Shown: positions 44,341 through 56,219 of the stretch, one piece after another | How the letters are laid out: the number at the start of each line of letters is the position of its first letter | Position numbering within the stretch: position 1 is the stretch's first letter | Source of the DNA: Rubrobacter calidifluminis | GTDB taxonomy: Bacteria; Actinomycetota; Rubrobacteria; Rubrobacterales; Rubrobacteraceae | Length of the DNA: 64,000 nt | NCBI RefSeq assembly: GCF_028617075.1 | Contig: NZ_JAQKGV010000004.1 | Coordinates: forward strand, 124,001-188,000 | Direction of reading: 5' to 3' | Notes under the pieces: model-generated | Seen by the model: the letters and a program-made list of their open reading frames with translations, nothing else | What the model was told of the DNA's origin: nothing | Database searches by the model: none | Made by a program: the position numbers and the translations under genes

Positions 44341-45780
44341 GTGCCCTACTCTGCAGAGGCCCTCTTTGCGCTCCTGCCCGAGCTCATCGGGGCCGTTTTC
44401 CTGCTGGTGGTCCTGATGGTGGGCGTTTTCCTGCCGGGCTCGGTGCGCGTGGTCGGAGGGCTCGCGGCCGCCGGCGCCGCGGCGGTCTTCGCGGTGGCCA
44501 TGTGGATGTTCGCGAGCGGGTTCCACGGGACATTCTTCGGCGGTGGGTACGTGGTCGACGGGTTCGCACTCTACTTCAAGCTGCTCGTCGCCGGGTGCGC
44601 GTTTTTCGTGGTCGTGGCCTGTTTGGGCTGGGCCTGGAGTGCAGGGGATGCGACGGAGTATCTGGTGCTCATCCTCTCGGTGATGTTCGGGGCGACGCTC
44701 CTGGTCTCGATGCGGGATCTCTTCGGCGTCTTCCTTGCGCTCGAGCTCTCCACGATCCCCTCCTACGCCCTCGTGGCGTTCGATCGCCGCAGGAGGGAGA
44801 GTTCCGAGGGGGCTATGAAGTACATCATAACCGGGGCGGTGGCCTCCTCGGTGCTGCTCTACGGGATCGTCCTGATCTACGGCACGACCGGCTCCGCCTC
44901 GCTGCCCGACGTCGCGAAGACCTTTTCCGGACCACAGCAGCCGGCGGCGTTGCTCGGGCTTCTGCTGCTCATCAGCGGATTCGCCTTCAAGGTCTCCGCC
45001 GCGCCGTTCCATTTCTGGACCCCGGACGCCTACCAGGGGGCTCCGGCGACGACGGCGGCCTTCATCTCGGTGGCCCCGAAGATGGCCACCTTCGCCGTCT
45101 TACTCCGGGTGCTGACCGAGGGGGCTCCCGGGGAGGCTCCCGTCTGGACGGCGGTGCTGGCGGTGATCGCGATCGTGACGATGTTCGCGGGGAACCTGCC
45201 GGCGTTGCGCCAGACGAACGTTCGCAGGATGCTCGCCTACAGCTCGGTCGCGCATTCGGGATACGTCCTCACGGCGTTCGCGGCCTGGCAGGGGGGTGCC
45301 AGGGCGGAGGCCGTGCAGGCGGTGATGATCTACGCGGTCGCCTACGCGGTGATGAACCTCGGGGCTTTTCTCGTGGTGGATATCGTCGGGGAGGAAGCGA
45401 AGAGCTTCAACGGTCTCGTGAGAACCCGTCCGGGGCTGGCGGCGAGCATGTTCGTGTTCATGGCCGCTCTGGTCGGGATACCGCCGCTCTCGGGGTTCTG
45501 GGGCAAGCTCTGGGTGATCCTTTCCGGTGCAGGATCAGGCTCGGTCCTGACCTACGTGACGGTTGGGGCCCTGGTGGTGAGCACGGTGATCTCCGTTCCG
45601 TACTACTTCGGGATAGTCAGGGGGATGTTGTTCGAGGAGCCGGTCTCCTCCGAGGTGGTGAAGAAAGGTGAGCCGGCGGGCCTGCGCCTCGCCGTACATG
45701 CGCTTGCCTTCCTCACGCTCATCTTCTTCGTGGGCATAGCACCCCTCTCCGCGGTGGCCAGGGCCGCCGGTATGTTGTAA
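44341..45780 (+). CDS. nuoN: NADH-quinone oxidoreductase subunit N
   Basis: 479 residues from GTG 44341, chosen because AGGAGG lies eight bases earlier; GTG 44332 is the alternative. Antiporter-like: ALELSTIPSYALVAFDRR, GFAFKVSAAPFHFWTPDAYQ and RRMLAYSSVAHSGYVL. Last gene of the operon. nuoE, nuoF and nuoG, which make the NADH-oxidising module, are absent from it. Confidence 0.95.
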   Translation: MPYSAEALFALLPELIGAVFLLVVLMVGVFLPGSVRVVGGLAAAGAAAVFAVAMWMFASGFHGTFFGGGYVVDGFALYFKLLVAGCAFFVVVACLGWAWSAGDATEYLVLILSVMFGATLLVSMRDLFGVFLALELSTIPSYALVAFDRRRRESSEGAMKYIITGAVASSVLLYGIVLIYGTTGSASLPDVAKTFSGPQQPAALLGLLLLISGFAFKVSAAPFHFWTPDAYQGAPATTAAFISVAPKMATFAVLLRVLTEGAPGEAPVWTAVLAVIAIVTMFAGNLPALRQTNVRRMLAYSSVAHSGYVLTAFAAWQGGARAEAVQAVMIYAVAYAVMNLGAFLVVDIVGEEAKSFNGLVRTRPGLAASMFVFMAALVGIPPLSGFWGKLWVILSGAGSGSVLTYVTVGALVVSTVISVPYYFGIVRGMLFEEPVSSEVVKKGEPAGLRLAVHALAFLTLIFFVGIAPLSAVARAAGML

Positions 45781-45791
45781 GCTGCATCATC

Positions 45792-46895
45792 ATGCAGGCA
45801 GTAGTACTGGTTGGAGGGCTGGGGACGCGTCTGCGTCCCATCACATATGACATCCCCAAGGCTCTCGTGCCGCTGCGCAACGAGCCCTTCATGGGGTACA
45901 TGGTCGACTTCCTGCGTTCCGGCGGGATAGATGGAGCGGTGCTCTCGCTCGGGTATCTGCCGGACCCTATCCAGGAGTACTTCGCCGGACGGGAGGATCT
46001 GAAGGACTTCCGTGTGAACTACGCGGTGGAGAAGCGGCCGCTCGGGACGGCGGGGGGACTCAAGAACGCCGAGCAGTACCTCGATGGGGGTACCATCGTG
46101 GCGGTCAACGGGGACGTTCTCTCCGGGCTGAACCTCAGGGAGGCCATAGAGGCTCACAGGAGCACGGATGCTCTCGCCACGATCACGCTCACGACCGTCG
46201 AGGATCCTTCGGCCTACGGGCTCGTCGAGGTGGACCACGAGATGCTCGTCCGGCGCTTCATCGAGAAGCCGGCCTACGACGAGATCACGACCAACCTGGT
46301 GAACGCCGGAATCTACGTGCTCGAGCCGGAGGTCTTCGGCATGATCCCCAGGGGCAGGGAGGTTTCAATAGAGCGTGAGATCTTCCCCCGGCTGCAGGAG
46401 CAGGGGAAGCTGCGTGCGTACGTCTCGAGCGCTTACTGGAAGGACATCGGGACGCCGAGGAGTTATCTGGCGGCGTCTTACGACGTCCTTTCCGGGGCGG
46501 TTGGGGCTGCCGACGGCTTCGCCTACCTGGATGTGGACGAGTCGGTGCAGTTGGCGAGGAACGTGAAGCTCCTGCCTCCGGTCTCTATCGCGTCCGGCTG
46601 TAAGGTCGGACGGGGGGCCACCATTGGTGGAAGGACCGCTATCGGGGAGGGATGCAGGATCGGGAGCGGTGCAGTGGTCGAGGGTAGCATCCTCCTCTCC
46701 GGGGCCGAGGTGGAGCCCGGCGCTGTGGTGCGTGGTTCGATCATCGGGCCTGGGGCGCGGGTCGGCAGGCAGGCGATAGTGCGCGGCCTCTCGGTCCTCG
46801 GGGCGAACTCGGTGGTCGGGGAGGGAAACGTCCTGGATCAGGGGATAAGGGTGAATCCCGGTGTCTCGCTCTCTCCGAAGAGCATAAGCTTCTGA
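45792..46895 (+). CDS. Nucleotide-sugar pyrophosphorylase with left-handed beta-helix
   Basis: 367 residues. N-terminal nucleotidyltransferase: VVLVGGLGTRLRPITYDIPK, EKRPLGTAGGLKNA, VNGDVLSGLN and RFIEKPAYDEI. After residue 245 come hexapeptide repeats of a left-handed helix (GCKVGRGATIGGRTAIGEGC). Closest to mannose-1-phosphate guanylyltransferase/glucose-1-phosphate transferases of the GMP-pyrophosphorylase group. It activates a sugar for glycan or compatible-solute synthesis; which sugar is not clear. Confidence 0.88.
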   Translation: MQAVVLVGGLGTRLRPITYDIPKALVPLRNEPFMGYMVDFLRSGGIDGAVLSLGYLPDPIQEYFAGREDLKDFRVNYAVEKRPLGTAGGLKNAEQYLDGGTIVAVNGDVLSGLNLREAIEAHRSTDALATITLTTVEDPSAYGLVEVDHEMLVRRFIEKPAYDEITTNLVNAGIYVLEPEVFGMIPRGREVSIEREIFPRLQEQGKLRAYVSSAYWKDIGTPRSYLAASYDVLSGAVGAADGFAYLDVDESVQLARNVKLLPPVSIASGCKVGRGATIGGRTAIGEGCRIGSGAVVEGSILLSGAEVEPGAVVRGSIIGPGARVGRQAIVRGLSVLGANSVVGEGNVLDQGIRVNPGVSLSPKSISF

Positions 46896-46913
46896 GATCC
46901 GGTCCTAGCTGGC

Positions 46914-47603
46914 ATGGGAGAGTTTGAGCCTTACCTGCTGGCACTGGCGGATCTCTTCTACCCTCAGCGCTGCGTCGGGTGCGGCGGGAGATCGCGGGAC
47001 GTACTCTGCCGCGGGTGCTTCGAGAGGCTGCCCAGGATCTCCGGGCCGGTCTGCGATCGCTGCGGGGCACCTTCCGCCCACGAGACCCCGGTCTGCGAGC
47101 GCTGCAGGGGCGTGGATTATGCCTTCGAGAGAGCGCGCTCTGCCCTGGTCTACGAGGGGGTGGGGAGGGAGGTAGTGCGGGCGCTCAAATACCAGGCTTG
47201 CCTAGAAGTCGCCGAACGTCTCGCTGCGCCTCTCCTGGAGGAGCTGGCCGAGGGGAGATTCGACATGGTCGTCCCCGTGCCCCTGCACCGCTCGCGGCTG
47301 AGGAGAAGGGGTTTCAACCAGTCGTGGGTGATCGCCCGCGCGCTTGGGCGGAGGATAAACACACCCGCATCGGATAAACTTGTGGTCGTGAGGAGGACCA
47401 GGGATCAGGTCGATCTCTCGGGGCGTGCGCGTTGGGCGAACGTGAGGGGTGCGTTCGGGGTCAGGGGTTCTGTGAGGGGGAAGGTTCTGCTGGTCGACGA
47501 CGTGTTCACCACCGGTGCCACCCTGAGCGCATGCTCCAGCGCCTTGCTCGAGGCCGGGGCGGAGCGTGTCTGTGCCCTGAGCCTCTGCAGGGCCCTTCAT
47601 TAG
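46914..47603 (+). CDS. ComF family phosphoribosyltransferase-like protein
   Basis: 229 residues. Two N-terminal zinc-ribbon Cys pairs (CVGCGG/CRGC and CDRCG/CERC), then VVPVPLHRSRLRRRGFNQSW and the PRPP loop VLLVDDVFTTGATLSAC. ComF proteins take part in DNA uptake and processing of single-stranded DNA in competent bacteria. It lies just before hpf, a frequent pairing. Confidence 0.92.
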   Translation: MGEFEPYLLALADLFYPQRCVGCGGRSRDVLCRGCFERLPRISGPVCDRCGAPSAHETPVCERCRGVDYAFERARSALVYEGVGREVVRALKYQACLEVAERLAAPLLEELAEGRFDMVVPVPLHRSRLRRRGFNQSWVIARALGRRINTPASDKLVVVRRTRDQVDLSGRARWANVRGAFGVRGSVRGKVLLVDDVFTTGATLSACSSALLEAGAERVCALSLCRALH

Positions 47604-47635
47604 GCAGCCCTTCGCCAAGGGAAAGGAGGGAGCAG

Positions 47636-48205
47636 GTGGAGATAACGATCAAGGGGCGAAACATCTCCGTTACGGAGGCTCTCGAGGACTACGCCCGGGA
47701 GAAGGTCTCCCGCCTGAGCAGGTTCTTCGACGACGAGCGCAGCGCGGCGCGGGCCGAGGTCGAGCTCATCCACGAGCGCAACCCGTCTATACCCGAGCCG
47801 GAGGTCGCGGAGACGACGCTCTTCATAAACGGTGCCGTGCTCAGGGCCCGGGGCTCCTCCCCGGACATGTACGCCTCGATAGATTTGATGAGCGACAAGC
47901 TCGAGCGGCAGGTCAGGCGCTACAGGGGCAGGCAGATCGACCGCTGGCACGGTCAGATCAAGAAGGGGGGATCCCAGAAGCCTCAGGAAGAGTCGAAGAT
48001 CCTGCAGGACGAGGACGAGATAGAGGCTAAAATAGTCAGGACCAAGCAGTTTCAGATGAAGCCGATGAGTCCCGAGGAGGCGGCGCTGCAGATGGAGCTG
48101 CTGGACCACGACTTCTACGTGTTCACCAGCGCTGAGACCGGGGAGATAAACGTGGTCTACCGGCGCCGCGACGGGAACTACGGCCTCATTGAGCCCGCGC
48201 GATAA
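47636..48205 (+). CDS. hpf: Long-form ribosome hibernation promoting factor
   Basis: 189 residues from GTG 47636 behind AAAGGAGGG; the longer frame upstream is a shadow of comF. N-terminal HPF/RaiA domain (VEITIKGRNISVTEALEDYA, LFINGAVLRARGSS) and, after a linker, the dimerisation domain (VRTKQFQMKPMSPEEAALQM, VVYRRRDGNYGLIEP). It pairs 70S ribosomes into idle 100S particles in stress or stationary phase. Confidence 0.95.
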   Translation: MEITIKGRNISVTEALEDYAREKVSRLSRFFDDERSAARAEVELIHERNPSIPEPEVAETTLFINGAVLRARGSSPDMYASIDLMSDKLERQVRRYRGRQIDRWHGQIKKGGSQKPQEESKILQDEDEIEAKIVRTKQFQMKPMSPEEAALQMELLDHDFYVFTSAETGEINVVYRRRDGNYGLIEPAR

Positions 48206-48248
48206 AATAAGTTCTGGCCCGAAAGCTTCCGGCGAGGTGTAAGGCGAC

Positions 48249-50950
<2,702 letters not shown>

Positions 50951-50951
<1 letters not shown>

Positions 50952-52048
50952 TGCCTGAGACCGAAGAAAAGCTGGCGGAGCTCGAAGCGCGGCTCTCCGA
51001 CCTCGAAGATTACTTCGATGTCGGAGAGATGCGCGAGGAGGCCGGGAGGCTCGCCCGGGAGATGAACCGACCAGATTTCTGGGACGATCCCGGGCGGGCG
51101 CGGGAGGTTTCGGCGCGTTTCTCCAGGATCCAGGACCGGCTCGAGCTGCTCGAAGATCTGCGCAGAAGGCTCTCGGATGCCGGGGAGCTGCTGGAGCTCG
51201 CTGGCGATGAGGATGGAGAGTTTCTGGCTGAGGTCTCCGGGGAGCTCAGACGGGTTGAGAGGACGCTCGAGGAGCAGGAGATCGCGCGGCTTTTCTCCGG
51301 AGAGTACGACGAGGGTGACGCCATCCTCACGATAAACTCCGGCGCTGGCGGGGTCGACTCGCAGGACTGGGCCGAGATGCTCGCCCGGATGTACCGCCGG
51401 TGGGCCGAGCGGCGCGGCTTCGATCTGGAGGTCATAGAGTACACCGAAGGGGAAGAGGCCGGGATAAAGAGCGCGACCTTCACGGTCAGGGGGGAGTTCG
51501 TCTTCGGGCTGCTCTCGGCCGAGAGGGGGGTGCACCGGCTGGTGCGCATAAGCCCCTTCGACGCGAGCCGCAGGCGGCACACGAGCTTCGCCTCGGTGGC
51601 GGTCGCGCCGGCGGTGGACGGCGAGATAGAGCTGGACATCGACGAGAAGGATCTCAAGGTAGACACCTACCGGTCCTCCGGGGCGGGCGGGCAGCACGTG
51701 AACAAGACGGACTCTGCTGTGCGCATCACGCATCTTCCGACCGGGATCGTCGTCCAGTGCCAGAACGAGCGCAGCCAGCACCAGAACCGGGAGACGGCGA
51801 TGCGGGTGCTAAAGGCGAGGCTGCTCGAGCTGGAGAGGGAGAAGAGGGAGCGTGAGTTGGCCGCCCAGAGCGGGGAGAAGGCGGATATCGAGTGGGGCTC
51901 GCAGATACGCTCGTACGTCCTGCACCCCTACAAGATGGTCAAGGACCATCGCACCGGGGTCGAGACTGGGGATGTGGAGCGGGTGCTGGATGGGGAGATA
52001 GACGACTTCATCTACGCCTACCTGAAGAGCCGTACGGCCGCTGTTTGA
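50951..52048 (+). CDS. prfB: Peptide chain release factor 2, no frameshift
   Basis: 365 residues, ATG overlapping the secA stop (TGATG). The recognition tripeptide SPF (RISPFDASRRRH) marks RF2, for UGA and UAA; GGQ loop [20 protein letters not shown]. The frame is open from the first codon, so the programmed frameshift used in many other bacteria is absent. GGQ glutamine should be methylated by PrmC (17644). Confidence 0.96.
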
Positions 52049-52103
52049 TACGGGCGTAAGGAAAGTACGCAGGGTCTGCCGCGCGGTCATCCTGGTCCTG
52101 CTG

Positions 52104-52781
52104 GTGTTCGCCGGGGTGATTGCTGCGGGGCCCTACACGTATCTTCCAGGGCTGGTCGATGGGGTGGTGAGCCGGGATTTGCAGGCCAGGATGGGCCTGA
52201 GCGAGCCTCCCAGGGTGGATCTGCGCAGCGATCCCCCGTACGCCATGCTCGGCGGGAGATTCTCCTCCGGCACGATAGAGATGGAGGGGGCCGCTTTCGG
52301 CAACATCCACACCCGTCGGATCAGGGTGCGGCTGGGGTCGTTCGAGCTGGCTCTGATCAGGAGCCTGGTCTCCGGTCGCCTCGTGAGTAGGGAACCCATG
52401 AAGGGTAACGTTAGGATCACGCTCTCCGAGGATGAGGTGAAGCGGATGGCCGTCTCCGAGGTGAGGGCCGTCTCGATCAGGAACCTCACCCTCAGGCCGG
52501 GGAGGGTCGAGATCGGGAGCGAAGCCGTGCTGGCCGGGGTTTCGGTCCCCGTGTCGGTCGTAGGCTCGGTCGCGGTGCGCGATGGCGGGATGGTCTTCTC
52601 CCCGACGCGGGTCTCTGCGTTCGGGATCTCGTTGCCGCGGGCGGTGAACGACGCCATCCTCTCCGGTATCTCTTTCTTCTACCCGATCCGGGACCTCCCA
52701 TTCCCCATCCGGTTCGAAGGGGTCGAAGTGATGACGGGACGCGCCGTTTTGCGGGGGACCATCACCATCCTCTCCGGTTGA
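52104..52781 (+). CDS. DUF2993 (LmeA-like) exported lipid-binding protein, start uncertain
   Basis: 225 residues from GTG 52104. LmeA-like: VVSRDLQARMGLSEPPRVDL, GGRFSSGTIEMEGAAFG, then beta-strands to LRGTITILSG. The family binds lipids in the actinobacterial envelope and, in mycobacteria, supports mannan maturation. GTG 52104 lacks a ribosome site and cuts the hydrophobic anchor. The same frame is open upstream to 52026 and reads VRKVRRVCRAVILVLLV, a good signal anchor, but has no ATG, GTG or TTG. CTG at 52041, overlapping the prfB stop, is a possible unusual start. Confidence 0.75.
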   Translation: MFAGVIAAGPYTYLPGLVDGVVSRDLQARMGLSEPPRVDLRSDPPYAMLGGRFSSGTIEMEGAAFGNIHTRRIRVRLGSFELALIRSLVSGRLVSREPMKGNVRITLSEDEVKRMAVSEVRAVSIRNLTLRPGRVEIGSEAVLAGVSVPVSVVGSVAVRDGGMVFSPTRVSAFGISLPRAVNDAILSGISFFYPIRDLPFPIRFEGVEVMTGRAVLRGTITILSG

Positions 52782-52817
52782 TAGCGGCGGGCTTTGCTGC
52801 TATCTTTCGCCCTTGTC

Positions 52818-52848
52818 CGGCGGAGTTTTCGGAGGGGGGACTCCGCCG
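52818..52848 (+). other. Hairpin upstream of ftsE
   Basis: CGGCGGAGT and ACTCCGCCG form a nine-base stem with a 13-base G-rich loop, 40 bases before ftsE. No T-run follows. It may be a weak terminator for the DUF2993 gene or an RNA element of the ftsE leader. Confidence 0.4.
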
Positions 52849-52887
52849 CCAGGACGAGACCTCGCCGGAGCTCGCGTTGGGAGGATG

Positions 52888-53571
52888 ATGATCCGGTTCG
52901 ACAGCGTCACCAAGTTCTACGGCAGGGACACCCTCGCGCTGGACGACGTGAGCTTCGAGATAGGCGAAGGCGAGTTCGTCTTCCTGGTGGGGGCGAGCGG
53001 TTCCGGGAAGTCCACGGTCGTGCGCCTGCTCCTCAAGGAGGTGGAACCCACGCGGGGGGAGATATACGTGCGGGGGGTGAAGCTCTCCGGGATCCCGCGG
53101 AGGAGTATCCCGCGCCATCGCAGGAGCATCGGGTGCGTCTTCCAGGACTTCAAGCTGCTCCCCAACAAGACGGCGGCGGAGAACGTGGCCTACGCGATGG
53201 AGGTCACCGGACACCGCAGGCGTGCCATACGCACCAAGGTCCCCCAGATGCTCGACCTGGTGGGTCTCACCACCAAGAAGGACAGGTATCCGGCGGAGCT
53301 CTCCGGTGGAGAGCAGCAGCGCGTCTCGATAGCCCGGGCGCTGGTCTCCTCCCCACCGGTGCTGGTCGCCGACGAGCCCACCGGGAACCTGGACCCCGAG
53401 ACGAGTCGGGGGCTGATGCGGCTTCTGGAGCGGATAAACCGCATCGGCACCACGGTCCTGGTGGCGACCCACGACAGGGAGATGGTCGATGCGATGCGCC
53501 GGCGGGTGATAGCGCTGGAGGACGGGCGGGTCGTGCGAGATCAGCTGAAGGGTGCGTACGCCGGTGAGTAG
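52888..53571 (+). CDS. ftsE: Cell division ATP-binding protein FtsE
   Basis: 227 residues from ATG 52888 (an ATG three bases earlier touches the GGGAGG site). Walker A GASGSGKSTVVRLLL, Q-loop CVFQDFKLLPNKTAAENV (the FtsE-type FQDFKLL), signature LSGGEQQRVSIARAL, Walker B VLVADEPTGNLDP. With FtsX it activates cell-wall hydrolases at the septum. Confidence 0.95.
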   Translation: MIRFDSVTKFYGRDTLALDDVSFEIGEGEFVFLVGASGSGKSTVVRLLLKEVEPTRGEIYVRGVKLSGIPRRSIPRHRRSIGCVFQDFKLLPNKTAAENVAYAMEVTGHRRRAIRTKVPQMLDLVGLTTKKDRYPAELSGGEQQRVSIARALVSSPPVLVADEPTGNLDPETSRGLMRLLERINRIGTTVLVATHDREMVDAMRRRVIALEDGRVVRDQLKGAYAGE

Positions 53572-54448
53572 CAACCTGGGTTTCTTCCTGCGTGAGGCCC
53601 TCGGTGGCATCCGGGCCAACCTGCTCATGAGCCTGACCGCGACGGTGACGACTTTCATCTGCGCCGTGGCGCTCGGGGGTGCGTTGCTCTTCGGGGCGCA
53701 CGTCAGGGGGCTCGTGGAGTCCCTGCAGCGTGGGGTGACGATTGACGCCTTCTTCCCCCAGGGTGTCTCGAAGCAGAAGATGGAGGATGTGCGCCGGACC
53801 GTGGCGGGCTACCCGGAGGTCAGGAAGGTCCGGCTGGTGACGAAGAAGGAGGCCTACGAACGGTTCAAGAAGAGGTTCTCGGACAACCCCAGGGTCTACA
53901 GGGGCCTCGGTAGCGACTTCCTGCCGGCCTCACTGGAGATCACGCTGAAGAAATCTTCCGACGCTTCCGGGGTCGCCGCGCGACTCGAGAACGATGGCTT
54001 CTCGCCTTCGAACCTCAGCTACCCGCAGCAGACGGTTCGCCGGCTCGACCGGGTCGCGGGGTACGCGATCTGGGCTCTCCGGCTGACCACCGGGCTCTTC
54101 CTTCTGGCGAGCGTCCTTCTGGTCTCGAACGCCATAAGGCTTTCGATCTTCGCCCGGCGCAGGGAGATAGAGGTGATGAAGCTGGTTGGGGCCTCGGACG
54201 GGTTCGTGAGGACGCCTTTCGTCATAGAAGGGTTTCTGCAGTCCCTGACCGGTGCCGTGGCAGGGGCCGTCATCGTGCTGCTGGCCAACAGAGCCTTCGT
54301 CGGGTGGTCGCATCAGACGCTTCCTTTCTTCCCGATCTCCGCAGGTTACGTGGACCCGCTCCAGGTGTTTGCCATCGTGGTGGGTTTCGGGTGCATCATA
54401 GGTGCTGTCGGGAGTTACCTCTCCGTGCGGCGTTTCCTCAAGGTCTGA
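53564..54448 (+). CDS. ftsX: Cell division protein FtsX
   Basis: 294 residues from GTG 53564 (GTG 53552 is the alternative), overlapping ftsE. One N-terminal helix, an outside domain of about 110 residues (PQGVSKQKMEDVRRTVAGYP, KKEAYERFKKRFSDNP), then three helices. The FtsX motifs FARRREIEVMKLVGASDGFV and VIEGFLQSLTGAVAG are clear. It passes ATP-driven movement by FtsE to extracellular NlpC/P60 hydrolases. Confidence 0.94.
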   Translation: MSSNLGFFLREALGGIRANLLMSLTATVTTFICAVALGGALLFGAHVRGLVESLQRGVTIDAFFPQGVSKQKMEDVRRTVAGYPEVRKVRLVTKKEAYERFKKRFSDNPRVYRGLGSDFLPASLEITLKKSSDASGVAARLENDGFSPSNLSYPQQTVRRLDRVAGYAIWALRLTTGLFLLASVLLVSNAIRLSIFARRREIEVMKLVGASDGFVRTPFVIEGFLQSLTGAVAGAVIVLLANRAFVGWSHQTLPFFPISAGYVDPLQVFAIVVGFGCIIGAVGSYLSVRRFLKV

Positions 54449-54502
54449 AAGATCACCTCTTGGGCCGGTGGGCCAACGGTGCTCTGCATGCTTAGGGTTA
54501 CG

Positions 54503-54527
54503 GGCCCGCCGTTTTTGGCTGCGGGCC
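54503..54527 (+). terminator. Possible terminator after ftsX
   Basis: GGCCCGC and GCGGGCC pair over an 11-base loop that contains a T-run; no T-tail follows. The 151-base space before rnr holds nothing else recognised apart from a GGAGGG ribosome site. Confidence 0.35.
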
Positions 54528-54599
54528 GGAGCCCCGGTGTGGTTCGTCATGTTAGACTCAGCCCGTGAGGTACGCTGGATTGGTCTCTGAGGAGGGCCT

Positions 54600-56219
54600 G
54601 TGATACTGCCTGCGGTCCTCGTCAGAAGGGGGAAGTATTCTATCGCCGACCCGCTCTTCGTCGAGGAGCGGCGGCCGGTCCTGGTTGCGCGCAGGGCCCG
54701 GCGCGGGGCGGAGGCCGGAGACCTCGTGCTCGTCGACGTCCACGAGACCAGGCGTTCGCTGCGGGGTGAGGTCGTGCGGGTCATCGGGACCTCGGAGGAT
54801 CCGCGCAACGTCTACGAGGCTCTGTTCGCCTCCATCGAGACCTCGCCCCGCTTCCCGCGCCGGGTCGAGGAGGAGGCCGAGAAGGTGGCCGGACGCGGTT
54901 TCTCGGAACGCAGGAAGGACCTCCGAGCCCTGCCGACCGTCACCATAGACGGTGAAGACGCGATGGACTTCGACGATGCCATCTCGGTGGAGCGCACCTC
55001 CGACGGCTACAGGGTGTGGGTACACATCGCCGACGTGACGCACTACGTCGACCCGGAGGGGGCGCTCGACCGGGAGGCCGCGCGGCGGGGCAATTCCGTC
55101 TATCTTCCGGGGCGCGTGGCGCCGATGCTCCCGGCGCGGCTCTCTGCGGACGTATGCTCGCTCGTTCCCGGGGCCGAGCGGGCCGCCGTGAGCGTCGAGA
55201 TGGACGTGGACCACTCCGGGGCGGTGCGCGAGAGTCGCATCTACCGCAGCAGGATAGCGAGCGACGCCCGTCTCACGTATGAGGGAGTGGATGCCTTCCT
55301 GCGGGGGGAGGGCCGGATCGAGCAGCCGCGGCTCGTCACCGAGGCGTACGAGCTCTCGCGCAGGCTCAAGACCCGGGCCGCCGTTCGGGGCAAACTCGAG
55401 CTCGAGAGCAGAGAGCCGGAATACGAGCTCGACGATGATGGGGTGCCGGTCTCCGCGAGGATGAGGGAGTCGAGCCCCGCCCGCGAGCTCATCGAGGAGC
55501 TCATGATCCTCGCCAACGAGCAGGTGGCGGTGGAGATCACGGGCCGTCCCGGGGGCGTCTTCCGGGTTCACGAGCGGCCAGATACGGAGGCGCTGGAGGA
55601 GCTCGGGCGTCGGCTCGAGGCGATAGGGCTGGCCGACGAGCCTTCGCCGGAGAACCTGAGCGTCATCGCCCAGAAGGCCAAGTCCGGTGCCGTGGGGTAT
55701 CTGATCCTGCGCTCGTTGCCCCGGGCGTACTACTCGCCGTCGAACGTCGGGCATTTCGGGCTCGCGCTCGAGAACTACACTCACTTCACCTCCCCGATCC
55801 GGCGCTACGCGGACATCCTGGTCCACCGGGCGCTCTTCGGATGCGGGAGATCGGGAGAGGATTTGTGGGAGATCGCCGAGCACATCTCCGAGAGGGAGTT
55901 CCGCAGCATGATCTGCGAGCGCACCGCGGACGAGTACACCCTGATGTGGCTGATGCGCGACCGTGTGGGAGAAACCTTCGAGGGTGTGGTCGTGAGCACG
56001 ACCTCGTTCGGCCTCTTCGTGGAGCTCGAGAGCGGGGCCACGGGGCTCGTGCACGTGAGCAAGCTCCCCGGATGGTGGGAGCTGGACGAGAGTGGTGTGG
56101 TACTCTCCAACGACGAGATAGGGGCCTCGTACAGGGTGGGAGACCGGGTTCTCGTAGAGCTGCTCGACGTCTTCCCGCTCTACCAGCGGGCCGAGCTGAG
56201 GGTGGTGAAGAGACTGTGA
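54600..56219 (+). CDS. rnr: Ribonuclease R-type exoribonuclease, short form
   Basis: 539 residues from GTG. RNB catalytic domain with VTIDGEDAMDFDDAISVE (three catalytic Asp) and YTHFTSPIRRYADILVHRAL; C-terminal S1 domain FEGVVVSTTSFGLFVELES. The N-terminus has one small cold-shock-like domain and no helix-turn-helix, making it about 250 residues shorter than E. coli RNase R. Degrades structured RNA 3' to 5' and, with SmpB and tmRNA encoded next, removes non-stop messages. Confidence 0.92.
   Translation: MILPAVLVRRGKYSIADPLFVEERRPVLVARRARRGAEAGDLVLVDVHETRRSLRGEVVRVIGTSEDPRNVYEALFASIETSPRFPRRVEEEAEKVAGRGFSERRKDLRALPTVTIDGEDAMDFDDAISVERTSDGYRVWVHIADVTHYVDPEGALDREAARRGNSVYLPGRVAPMLPARLSADVCSLVPGAERAAVSVEMDVDHSGAVRESRIYRSRIASDARLTYEGVDAFLRGEGRIEQPRLVTEAYELSRRLKTRAAVRGKLELESREPEYELDDDGVPVSARMRESSPARELIEELMILANEQVAVEITGRPGGVFRVHERPDTEALEELGRRLEAIGLADEPSPENLSVIAQKAKSGAVGYLILRSLPRAYYSPSNVGHFGLALENYTHFTSPIRRYADILVHRALFGCGRSGEDLWEIAEHISEREFRSMICERTADEYTLMWLMRDRVGETFEGVVVSTTSFGLFVELESGATGLVHVSKLPGWWELDESGVVLSNDEIGASYRVGDRVLVELLDVFPLYQRAELRVVKRL

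Noticed and set aside
42647-44416. 589-codon plus-strand frame across nuoL and nuoM
   Set aside because: Out of frame with both conserved subunits; Arg/Gly/Ala-rich composition typical of frame shadows.
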